This document shows, in pieces, positions 47,101-56,570 of a stretch of 64,000 bases of DNA. The notes under the pieces are model-generated. The model worked only from the letters and a program-made list of their open reading frames with translations. It did no database searches and was not told where the DNA came from. The DNA is taken from assembly GCA_009193035.1 (NCBI GenBank), contig SWDT01000002.1, positions 682,001 through 746,000 of the forward strand, written 5' to 3'. Source of the stretch: Halicephalobus mephisto. Taxonomy: Eukaryota; Nematoda; Chromadorea; Rhabditida; Panagrolaimidae. How positions within the stretch are numbered: the stretch's first letter is position 1; every line of letters starts with the position of its first letter. A program made the translations under genes and the position numbers.

Positions 47101-47983
47101 AACGACTCTTTTTTCCGTTTGGATGGTGAAATCAGCTTGATTGACATCTTCTGGAGTGACAGAACAGTTATCAACAGAGGTAAATCCAAACATGATGACT
47201 TCATCGAGCCACCACCCGAACAAAACAATTCTAACTTCGGTGTCTGGCTGAACGATGCTGACACTTTTGTCACTAGAAATCTCATATAAAAACACTTTCA
47301 ATCAAATAAGCTTACTTGTAACCTAAAAATCCCTCTTCACCAGGATCAATCTCTATTCTTAGACCGGAAAGTTGAGCTTTCTTTTCTGTAGTTATAAAAC
47401 CACCAGCATTAAGAGCACTAGTTACGATAATATCCTGCAAATTTCATATATGAAAAACATAGAAACGAATAAAAAGATATAAATACAGAGATCTACATGC
47501 ATATATGGGGTGAAAAAAGATACACATGTACAGATATATGTAAAAAAGTACATCCATATATGAAAAAGATGCACATGAGTATAGAAAGTGCATTTATACG
47601 TGAAAAAGATGTAAATAAATATGTGAAGATGTATACATAAAGGTATATATGTGTATAAAAGGATATATCCATATATAGGAGGTATCCATATATATAGGAG
47701 GTATCCATATATGAAAAAGACGTATATATACCCAAAAGGTGCATTTACATGTGAAAAAGATGAAAGTAAATTTGTAAAAGATATTCATAAAAATATATGT
47801 ACAGATAAAGAAAAGTGAATATATGGATATTGCGATGTATATGGACGTAATGTGTATTTTCATATATGAAAGTAAACTGACCTTCCCACTGACATCAAGA
47901 TCTTCGATTCGACTGAACGAGGAACTAGAAAAGAGCGAAAACAGGAGGATAAGCCTGGGGACGGACCATCCAGGTATAATCAT
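44160..47983 (-). CDS. cnnm: CNNM/ACDP-type metal (Mg2+) transport mediator, six exons
   Basis: Plasma-membrane CNNM protein involved in Mg2+ efflux and homeostasis. Exons: 47983-47882, 47434-47341, 47294-46818, 46230-44758, 44620-44479, 44418-44160 (TAG); 848 residues. A signal peptide (LILLFSLFSSSS) leads an extracellular region to ~186. The DUF21 membrane domain starts VALQISIVAVLLILSGLFSG (~187) and includes LIGNVMVN and GEIFPQSLC. A CBS pair (VGDVMTKVNDVF ... VVGVVTLEDIVEEILQAEIV) and a cyclic-nucleotide-binding-like domain (EGRMVVTIG ... FEAGPWHLFG) follow, then FSPDFSVTIQDD and an acidic tail. The exon 4 donor (A|GTGAGC) is weak but its phase fits; reading past it meets a stop at 44723. 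The exon 2/3 junction needs a 46-bp intron with poor consensus. A 5' acceptor lies at 48048. The family call is secure; exon 2/3 is less so. Confidence 0.92.
46660..46795 (-). repeat. 30-bp tandem repeat in cnnm intron 3
   Basis: Four and a half copies of AAATTCTTGTTTTTAGAAAA + ATTTCAACCG, just downstream (minus sense) of the exon 3 donor at 46818. Confidence 0.85.
47465..47830. repeat. Imperfect ATATATG / GAAAAAGATG repeat in cnnm intron 1
   Basis: Repeated ATATATCCATATAT(A/G) and TGAAAAAGATG(C/T)A phrases at ~30-36-bp intervals throughout intron 1. No coding sequence. Confidence 0.65.
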
Positions 47984-48047
47984 TCCACCTAGGACAATCA
48001 CGTCACCAAGTCAACGGTTACTGACTGAACGTCGGGATTGATCTCTT

Positions 48048-48049
48048 CT
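48048..48049 (-). promoter_or_regulatory. Splice acceptor in the cnnm 5' leader
   Basis: Minus-strand TTTATTGCTTGCAG|AAGAG, 65 nt upstream of the cnnm start codon. It could accept a spliced leader or be cis-spliced to the candidate exon ending at 50157. Confidence 0.5.
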
Positions 48050-48720
48050 GCAAGCAATAAATAATAAACGATAAGCTTTAATGTAAACTGTAGGAACTCG
48101 GAATTAGGAAATCACAAAAATAACGCGGAAAAAGGTCAATTGGTGTTAGGATTGGTTGTTTTAGGCCCAAATAAAAAATCAGAAATTAAAGAACAGTCAT
48201 TCCTGTTATTTCTTCAATGATAATGGATTTTATCGGGGAACATTATGGACAAAAATAAAATAAGGCAATCAATTCAATAAAAATTCAATTCGGTCTGAAA
48301 ACAGGCCAGTTAATTAGGACAGACAAATTAAAACTTATCAAGGCGTGCCAGTCAATTTAAATCAAGATCAAAGTTAGATTTGTACAAAATGTCCTGTAAC
48401 GAGAATGGAACCAAGTAAACGTTCGAAATTAAAGACGGGCCTCCGAGCGACAAACATTGTCCGTCCGACTGGCCGAGAGCGAGCTAACAGCGGACTGAAG
48501 TTATGGCAGCAGGCCAAACTCTCCCTCGGCTAGCGTTTTCAATTTTGTCAAAACTGATTCAGCAGTTGTCTGAATTCATCATCCAGACAAAACAACTAAA
48601 ATAATATTTGTTTGATTATTAAACTGTAAATCAGAAAAATATTATTCAAGGGCAGTTATCCCAAAAAGTTAAAATTTCAATCACATTGTTAAAAAAATAA
48701 AAAATTATTAAAATCTCAAA
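48050..48720 (-). promoter_or_regulatory. Upstream region of cnnm with GC-rich patch at 48420-48600
   Basis: Non-repetitive DNA. 48430-48560 is unusually GC-rich for this window (GGGCCTCCGAGCGAC, GGCCGAGAGCGAGC), which fits a promoter. No open frame with features is present on either strand. No specific factor sites are assigned. Confidence 0.35.
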
Positions 48721-49520
48721 AAAGTGGTCCTGACACGAATTTCGAAATTTTCCAGTTAAGACCAAAAAATTCAGAAATTTGTATTTATTTAATTTAATAA
48801 AATCGTAAAATTATTTTATTACAAAAAATAAAAATTATTAAAATCTCAAAAAAGTGGTCTTGACACGAATTTCGAAATTTTCCAGTAGGGACCAAAAAAT
48901 TTAGAAATTTGTATTTATATGATTTCTAAAAGTTGTAAACTTATTAAAAAAAATAAAAATTATTAAAATTTCAAAAAAGTAATCCTGACATGAATTTCGA
49001 AATTTTCCAGTTAAGACCAAAAAATTCAGAAATTTGTATTTATTTAATTTAATAAAATCGTAAAATTATTTTATTACAAAAAATAAAAAATTATTAAAAT
49101 CTCAAAAATGGTCCCGACGCGAATTTTAGAAATTTCCGAAACAAAAATGCAAAATTTAGCTTTACGTGGTTTTAAAGTTTTCATTGTTATTTTAAAAATG
49201 AAAATTCGTGTGAATAAATTTTTAAAAATAGTTCTGACGTGAATTTTTAAAATTTTTCAATTGCAAAAATTCCAAAATTTAACGCCTCTGATTCTAAAAA
49301 TCCCAACTACTGTAAAAAAATAAAAAATAAAAAAGTGGTCCCGACACGAATTTTGAGAATTTTCCAGTTGGGACCAGAAATGTGAAAAATTAGGATTTAT
49401 TTGAATAAATTTTGGAATTATTTAATTAAAAAAATAAAAAAGTTGTTAAAAATAAAAAAAGTGGTCCCGACACGAATTTCGAAATTTTCCAGTTAAGACC
49501 CAGAAATTTAAAAAAATTTT
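48720..49520 (+). repeat. 133-bp hairpin-family array (six to seven units)
   Basis: GTGGTC(C/T)(C/T)GACACGAATTT near 48725, 48855, (48980 decayed), 49109, 49225 (decayed), 49336 and 49462, each with TTTTCCAGT(T/A)(A/G)(A/G)GACC following. Spacing is 110-130 bp. GGTCCCGACAC and GTTGGGACC arms are clear in the 49336 unit. Confidence 0.8.
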
Positions 49521-49659
49521 AATTTTTATGTAGTTTTAAAAGATTTTAAAATTTTCAGGAAACTGTAAAAACAGTAAACAAAGAAGTTCGTCAAAAAAGA
49601 ATTAATTTGTAAAATAAAGTTAAAAAGTAAACAAAATTAGAAAACTTTACTGTTTACTA

Positions 49660-50090
49660 AATTTTTAAAAATTTAAAATTATTTAAAAAATTAAATTCAA
49701 AAAATTTTTAATTTTAAAAATACTTTTTTTTTAGATTTTTAAAAATTTCAAAATATTTTTAAAAAAAATTAAATTTTTGAATTTAAAAATATTTTAAAAA
49801 TACTTTTTTTAGATTTTTTTAATTTTAGGATATTTAAAAAAAAATTAAATTTTTGAATTTAAAATTATTTTTTCAGATTTTTTTATTTTAGGATATTTAA
49901 AAAAAATTTAATTTTTGAATTTAAAAATACTTTTTTTTAGATTTTTTTATTTTAGGATATTTAAAAAAAATTTAATTTTTGAATTTAAAAATACTTTTTT
50001 TAGATTTTTTTTATTTTAGGATATTTAAAAAAAAATTAAATTTTTGAATTTAAAAATATTTTTTTTTATTTTAGGATATTTCCGAAAAAT
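49660..50090. repeat. ~65-bp tandem repeat TTTTAGGATATTTAAAAAAA
   Basis: Five units with AGATTTTTTTATTTTAGGAT, AAATTAAATTTTTGAATTTA and AAAATACTTTTTTT. Each contains a T-run plus TTTTAG that mimics an intron end. Confidence 0.75.
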
Positions 50091-50156
50091 GAATATTCCA
50101 GAGTCGTAAATCCATTTTTGTCCACATTGTTATTTAAAACGAAGAACGTGACATAC

Positions 50157-50290
50157 CTGACTGGCAACGGTTTTGCCAAACTTGCCGTCCGGACCGGTTT
50201 GCGAAAAAGGCACCTTTGGTCTCAGGCAAGTCAATTTTGACTTTGGACGAAACAAAAAGGGCTGTGCCGGCAGTTGCTCCCTAGCGACGT
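50157..50290 (-). other. Candidate 5' non-coding exon (possibly of cnnm)
   Basis: A non-repetitive minus-strand stretch of balanced composition ends in CCAGTCAG|GTATGT, a good donor at 50157/50156. The next minus-strand acceptor at 48048 precedes cnnm, so a 2.1-kb intron is possible. The stretch has one frame open throughout (… VWQNRCQS before the donor) but no ATG, and I recognise no domain. It could also belong to an unseen gene. Confidence 0.3.
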
Positions 50291-50450
50291 TTGTTTCCCG
50301 TTTTTTCCTTTTTTGATTTTTACTGATTTCGAAATTTTTTAAATTAATTTTTTCTTAAGTAAAACATTGAGTTACTTTAATTGTAAAAAAATTAATACAA
50401 AAACGAGATAAATCTTGCGAAATAGAAAGGGACAAATGCCGTACAGCCTA
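50260..50450 (+). repeat. Single unit of the ~160-bp CCCAGCGACG family
   Basis: CCCTAGCGACGTTTGTTTCCCG, CTGATTTCGAAATTTTTT, CTTAAGTAAAACATTGAGTT and AAACGAGATAAAT in the same order as the tandem units at 19.6-20.6 kb. Confidence 0.75.
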
Positions 50451-50459
50451 AAAAAGGTA

Positions 50460-51680
50460 CTTTGGAAAATTTGGAGTTTTTTATTTTTTAAATTTAAAAA
50501 CTCCCATTTTTAAAGCAAGGCAATCAATTCAAGCCAGAATTTCCAAAAAAGAAAAACGGCTTAACGGGCCCGAATTTCGGTCACTTAAACGTTTTTCGGA
50601 AACTCACAAACTCCTCAAAAAATGCAAAAATCACTATTATAAAAGCAAAAGTGGATAATTTTCTGAAATTGTCTCAGAATAAATTTTTCGAACTTTTTAA
50701 AAAATTAAAATTTTAAATAATAATTTTAAAAAAAAATTAAAAATCAATTTTTTTAAGTTTTTTAAAAAAATAAAAATCAATTTTTTTAAACTTTTTAGAA
50801 AATTAAAAATCAATTTTTTTAAACTTTTTAAAAAATTAAAATTTTAAATTATTTAAAAAAAAATAAAAATCAATTTTTTAAAACTTTTTAAAAATTTAAA
50901 TTTTAAATTACTTTTTAATAAAATTAAAAATTGATTTTTTTAAACTTCTTTGAAAATAAAAAAATTAAATTATTTAAAAAAAAAATAAAAATTGATTTTT
51001 TTTAACTTTTTCCAGAACGAATTTTTAAAATTCGAAATTTTAAATGTTTTAAAATTAAATTATTATAAAAATTAATTTTTTAAGAAATTATTTGAAAACG
51101 ATTTTCTGGAAGTTTTCAGAAATCCAAAACTCGAAATGTCAGATGTTAGTTCCAAAATTGTACTATTATAAAAAATTAAAAATTTTGTCACGGAATGGTC
51201 TCAATAGAAATTCCAATAATTTAAAGTTCAAATATTAATTTTAAAATAATATTATTAAAAGTTTTTAAAAATCAATTTCTATAGAAAAATTTAAAATTTA
51301 AAAAATTTAAAAAATTAAAATTTAAAAAATTAAAATTTAAAAAATTTTAAATTTTAAAAATTTTAAATTTCTAAGAAATCCGAAAATTTAAAAAAATTTA
51401 AATTCTAAAAATTAAAAATTCGAAAATTGGAAAAAATTTAAAATTTTTAAGAAATTCGAAAATTGAAAAATTTTTAATTTTTAAGAAATTCGAAATTTTG
51501 AAATTTTTGAAATTGATTAAAAGTTTTATTTTTGATTTTTTTAAATTTAAAAAAAATGAATTTTTTACTTTTTAGGAATTTTCAGAATCCGGATGTTCAT
51601 TTTTTGATTTCTTGTGGATTTCGAAATTTCGAACAAGATTGAAATGAAAATTTTTATTTTTATTTTTATTTATATGAATT
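50460..51680. other. A/T-rich DNA with AAATCAATTTTTTTAAACTTTTT repeats; no gene seen
   Basis: 50690-51010 holds about six ~60-bp units of AAAATCAATTTTTTTAAACT. 51280-51530 is A/T runs with AAGAAATTCGAAAATT. A decayed GGTCTCAATAGAAATTCC lies at 51195. Confidence 0.5.
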
Positions 51681-51684
51681 TTAA

Positions 51685-51845
51685 ATTTAGTCATCGAGAT
51701 TTGGATTATCTCAAGTCTCTTCAAAGCCCGACCAGAATCAGTCGTGTTTTTCGAAGGATTCTGATCAACGTCACTTCCGGATTTGGGATCCTTCGTCGAC
51801 GGATGAGGACTGAACGGAAATTGAAAAATTTGGACTTGTTTTAAA
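51685..51845. other. GC-richer island open on both strands, possible exon
   Basis: 160 bp of balanced, non-repetitive DNA. On the plus strand an acceptor-like AAATTTAG precedes HRDLDYLKSLQSPTRISRVF and a basic stretch ending at a TAA at 51844. On the minus strand one frame is also fully open (SPHPSTKDPKSGSDVDQN). No domain is recognisable and no partner exon was found. Confidence 0.2.
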
Positions 51846-52339
51846 TTAATTTTTTACAAAAATCTTCAAAAAAAAAAAGTTTTAAAAAATAAAATTTTAA
51901 ATAAATTTACAAAAAAATTTTTAATTTTTATTCAAAAAGTTACTGTAGAATTTTAGTTTTAAAAATATTATAAAAATTAAAAATAAATTTTATTTCGAAA
52001 ATTTTTAAAAATTTCGAAAAATTGAAAATTTTTAAAGAATTTCGAAAATTTTAGATTTTTGATCTTTGTTCTAAAAAAACTATAAAATTGTAGTTTTTAA
52101 AATAAAAAAATTTTAATTTTTCAAGATCAATAACGAAATTTCAAAAATCATTTTTAAATTTTTTGTGAAATAATTTCTTCAATTCAAATTAAAACGCGGA
52201 TATAAAAAAATAAAAACAATTCCGGTTTTGGAAAGTAAACAAGTCTAAAGTACGTTTGATAAAGAACAATTGGATTCTTCGGCCCTTCGAGACTTGAGAA
52301 CGAAGGGTAAACAGGCAATCCATTTGGGACGTCCTTCAG

Positions 52340-52870
52340 ATCGAAGTCCATAAAAAATCGACATCAAAGTCACAGTCGAAATCATATCCGCAGTCTGCTT
52401 GCAACATTTGGGGAAATTGATTTATTTTGTTGTTTTTCGAAAATTCGATTATGATCTTAGCACTAGTCGACATCTCTAAAGAAATCAAAGTCGAAATCAT
52501 ATCCGCAGTTTGCTTGCAACTTTCGGACAAATTCACTTATCCTACTGTTGTCCAAAAATCTGACTTTCATTTTGATGTCCACTTCTTTATAGATCTCAGC
52601 ACAGGTCGACATCAAAGTCAAAGTCAAAGTTAAATCCGCAGTCTGCTTGCAACATTAATCTGACTTACCTAATTTCTATATAAAATTCGACTTTGATTTT
52701 GATGTTGATTTCCTTATAAACTCCAGTAAAGGTCGAATATTGCAAGCAAACTGCAGATTTCAGTTTGATTTTGAAATCTCCATAGATGCAAATATAGAAA
52801 TATGCGCCGATCTGTCCGAATGTTGCGGACAATGTGCAAATTATTTTACTATGATTTTGATGTCGACCTT
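52340..52870 (-). repeat. TTGC-core array, inverted copy 3 of the ~500-bp duplicated block
   Basis: Cores at about 52386, 52500 and 52635 with TGATCTTAGCACTAGTCGAC and ATGTCCACTTCTTTATAGAT between them, nearly identical to 33.2-33.5 kb. Plus-sense cores follow at 52738 and 52821, so orientation switches within the block. Confidence 0.8.
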
Positions 52871-52929
52871 GGACACGTCGAATAACATTGCACTAGTGTA
52901 AAAAAGTCAAACTTTTTGTTATTCTCTGG

Positions 52930-54185
52930 AGAATTTTAGGATTGTAATAAAAAATACAAATCTATTCAGGTAAGGATTACCAGATTTTCCATTTTTATAA
53001 AGTTCTTTTTCCTTTACGCGGGAATTCAAATAATATTTTAAAAGAAGAAAATTATTTAAAAATTATCTCGATCGGAATTTCTAAAACATTCTCAAGAAGG
53101 TCTAGGATTACTGTAGAAAAAATAAGAATTAATCGATTATATTAGTGAGTTGCCGGATTTGCCATTTTTATAAAGTTCTTTTTCCTTTGCGCGGGAATTC
53201 AAATAATATTTTAAAAAGAAGAAAATCATTATGGAATTTTCTCGATCGGAATTTCTGGAGTTTTCTAGAAACTTCCATAATTACTATATATCAACTGAAA
53301 AAACGAATCTATTTAGGTGGGATTGCCAGATTTACCACTTTTATAAAATTCTTCTTCCTTCGCGCGGGAATTCAAATTACATTTTTTTAGGAAAATTAGC
53401 ATTATTAAAAATGGTCTAGACGCGAATTTTCAACTTTTTAGGAACTTTTAGGACTGTTCTAAAAGAATTAAAAACGAGTTGATTTAAATACTGAATTGTC
53501 AGACTTATTTTTTATAAAGTTCTTTTTTCTTTTACGCAGGAATTTAAATCACTATTTAGGAAAATAAAAAAAATTAATATTCTTTAAAAATTGCCTCGAT
53601 ACCAGTTTTCGAAATTTTCAGAACAGTCGTAAAAATCCAAAAACGATTTAAATGGTGCATGGCCAGACTTACCATTTTTATGGTTTTTTCCTCTGCGCGG
53701 GAATTTAAGTTATAATTTTTAAAAATTTAAAATTACTTTAATAAAAATTTCAAAAAAATTCAAAAAAGAGCGAGTCAATTTCAATAGTGACTTGCCAGAT
53801 TTACCTTTTTTTCCATTTTTATTCGTTCCCTGCGCGGGAATTCAAATAATATTTTTTGGAAAAAACAAACATTGAAAAATTGTCTTAATTCTAATTTCTA
53901 AAAGCTGATAAAATTATCCTAAAAAAATTATAAATAAATTTAGTCGATTTGGGACCGAATTGCCGGATTTCCCATTTTTATAAAGTTCGCTCTCTCTGCG
54001 CGGGAATTCAAAAAATAATTTAAAAAATTTTTAAAAACATTTGAAAACTAGTCTCGACAAGAATTTTCAAAAATTACGAAATATACCATAAAAAACATAA
54101 GCCAGTTCAGGGCCAGATTTTCCATTTTTTCCGTTTTTATAAAATTCGCTCTCTCTGCGCGGGAATTCAAAAATCACAAAAATAT
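52930..54185 (+). repeat. CCCGCGC-family array (about seven units)
   Basis: GCGCGGGAATTCAAAT cores near 53020, 53200, 53363, 53533 (decayed), 53694, 53833, 53997 and 54160. Each is preceded by CCAGATTT(A/T)CCATTTTTATAA and AAGTTCTTTTTCCTTT and followed by ATCTCGATCGGAATTTCT-like sequence and often CTGTAG. Spacing is ~140-180 bp. Related single or paired copies lie at 42.1-42.4, 57.8-58.05 and 61.75-62.02 kb. Confidence 0.8.
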
Positions 54186-54189
54186 ATAG

Positions 54190-54600
54190 ATCGCTGTTTG
54201 TCGATTGATAATGCTTCTTTTGGAAAATAATCGATAATCAACATTTCGATGACTATGTTTATATAGTTTCCAGTGATTTCATATATGAATCTAAAATTTA
54301 AGAAATTTTAAACTTAAAAATTTAAACCTTTGAAAAAAATTTTTTATTTTTTCAAGTTTGTTTAAAATAAAATCATTTACAACTTTATTTATATATTATT
54401 AAAAGTAAAAAATAACGGATTCTGACTAAAGATTTCGAAATTGTTCAGAAAATAAAAATTGTGAAAAATTTTATTTTTGTTACATAAAATTTTATGATTT
54501 ACGTTTTATACATTGTTTAAATTGTAGAATGTTTGAAATAGTAATTTCGACTATAGTTGAGGATGAAAGAGTTGACATAACTCGTTTTGAGCAGTTTTTG
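54190..54600. other. Intergenic DNA upstream of the aakb promoter; no gene seen
   Basis: A/T-rich, non-tandem, with a few TATATATT runs. Confidence 0.4.
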
Positions 54601-54832
54601 TCTTGCCGCGACAAGACGCACGTGAGAAATCCGTCGGTTGTTGTTCGTTTCGTAAAAATTTTATTTCCCAGCTTTGTTTCATGAATACCGACATAAAACC
54701 ATTATTGATTGTGACCCATGTTCCTCTGTGACTATTTATCTCAATATTGATATATAAAACTTGTTTTTAATCGATATAATTACGTGATCAAAGACCAAAA
54801 TTCGCGCGTGGTTTTTTCTCCTTTTCAATCAG
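54595..54832 (+). promoter_or_regulatory. Putative aakb promoter and leader acceptor
   Basis: Contains a perfect 6-bp-arm hairpin GTCTTGCCGCGACAAGAC at ~54600-54617, an E-box CACGTG at 54619-54624 (bHLH sites such as HLH-30/TFEB bind this core), TATATAAA at ~54751-54758, and a strong acceptor CTCCTTTTCAATCAG ending at 54832, 45 nt before the start codon. The last suggests spliced-leader addition. Motif evidence only. Confidence 0.4.
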
Positions 54833-54877
54833 ACCAATTCAGCCTGCTTAACAGAGGCTAAAAAGCAACAACGTCAC

Positions 54878-56071
54878 ATGGGCAACAATCAAGCTGGAGG
54901 AGTGCATAAACGAGAACGGACCGGTGAAGGCCGAGGCCGGGCTGTGAGCGTCGGATACGCTCCTGGAGCTGGGCCCACGTCCCTAAGCACGGGATCCACT
55001 GGTTCAACCAACGCTAATCATCACAGAACGACTACGGGTGACGACGGATGTCCTGTACAGGTTGGTGTATATATGAAAATATTAAATTCCGAACGAAATC
55101 TTGAATTTTACGTAAAAATTTTGAATTTTCTATAAAAACCCTCAAATTTCATATATAAACTTTAATTCTATCCCAAAACTCTTAAATCCCACAAAAACCC
55201 TCAAATTTCATATATCAACTTTAATTCTATGTCAAAACTCTTAAATCCCATAAAAAACCCTCAAATTTCATTTAAAATTCTTGAATTTTATGTAAAATTT
55301 GCTATTTTAGATGAAGATAGCGAAAGGCGAAGAAATAATAATGGACGACACCGATTTTATCGAAAATAACGAATTTCCCGTGGTTTTCAAATGGCACAAT
55401 GCCGGAGGGTCGAAAACGGTCCATGTCACTGGATCTTGGGATGGCTGGAAGCGGAAAATCCCCCTTGTGAAGTCTACCCATGATTTTTCGACGATTATCA
55501 ACTTGAATCCAGGTTTGTTTCTTTTCATATATCGATTTCAATCAAATGTTACTTTTCAGGAAGATACGAGTACAAGTATCTGGTTGACGGCAAATGGATG
55601 GTGGATGACACGCTTCCGAAGACGGATAACGCCATGGGGTCCCAAAACAACGTCGTGAACATAGATCACGCGGATTTCGCCGTTTTCGACGCTCTTGATA
55701 GGGATTTAGCCAGTTCTAATGCAGGAGAACAAATGAAAAAAATGAACACAACGGGTGTTTCCCAGTCCCACGACACACCCAACGATAAGGAACTAGAAAA
55801 ACTTCGAGAATTCACCCAGCAACTTCCTGATCGTCGTGATTTCGAGAAAGCTGCAAGTCCACCAGTTTTGCCGCCTCATTTGCTCCAAGTTATCCTGAAC
55901 AAAGACACGCCGGTCCATTGCGACCCAAACGTCTTGCCAGAACCCAATCACGTCATGCTCAACCACCTGTACGCCCTTTCGATCAAAGACGGAGTCATGG
56001 TCCTCAGTGCTACCCACAGACACCGCAAGAAGTACGTTACTACTCTGTTGTACAAACCTATCAGTTCTTAA
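54878..56071 (+). CDS. aakb: AMP-activated protein kinase beta subunit, three exons
   Basis: Scaffold subunit of the heterotrimeric energy sensor AMPK; it joins the catalytic alpha and nucleotide-binding gamma subunits and binds glycogen. Exons: 54878-55060, 55311-55512 and 55560-56071 (TAA), introns 250 and 47 bp, phases 0 and 1; 298 residues. The start reads MGN, a likely N-myristoylation site. A Ser/Thr/Gly-rich leader precedes the CBM48 glycogen-binding domain at ~83-161 (FKWHNAGGSKTVHVTGSWDG ... YEYKYLVDGKW). The C-terminal AMPKBI domain (~220-298) has PPHLLQVILN, PVLPPH, PEPNHVMLNHLYALSIKDG and VTTLLYKPI. Length and domains match nematode AAKB-1/AAKB-2; which paralogue cannot be told by eye. 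It is first of three plus-strand genes ~500 bp apart. Confidence 0.96.
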
Positions 56072-56079
56072 TGTCTATG

Positions 56080-56565
56080 TCGAGAGTTAAGTTGTACATT
56101 ATTCCGTCGTCCGAGGACGGGTTTCTTAGTTTCAGATTTTTACGGACGGAAAATTTTATATTTGAGGTAATTTGTAGAAATGACGACGTTAAAACGATAA
56201 AGATGCTTTATTAATGGAATTTGAATGGATTAATATTTTTGAAGCATTCAGTGATAGCTTAACTTTGAGTTATTAAATTTTCTGGAAGATTTTAGAAATT
56301 TTTAGAATTTTATAATTGGAAATTTTTTGGAATTTTTTAAAATTTAAAAAATTTTGGTTTTGGAATTTTTTAGAATTCTGTGAAAACTGAAATTTTTTGG
56401 AATTTTCTAAAATTTAAAAAATTTGGTTTGAAAATTTTTAGAAACTTAAAATTCCGTGTCGGGACCATTTCGTGGAAAAAATTGTTTTTAATTTTTTTAA
56501 ATTTTAAATTTTTTTTATTTTTGTTTTAAATTTTAAATTTTTTTTATTTTTTATTTTTGAATTTT
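56080..56565 (+). other. Intergenic: aakb 3' UTR and upstream of BTB gene
   Basis: First ~150 bp look like 3' UTR. 56270-56560 is A/T-rich with one reverse-oriented CGTGTCGGGACCATTTCG motif at ~56456. TTTTCTAG at 56562-56569 directly precedes the next start codon, a probable splice acceptor. Confidence 0.5.
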
Positions 56566-56570
56566 CTAGA

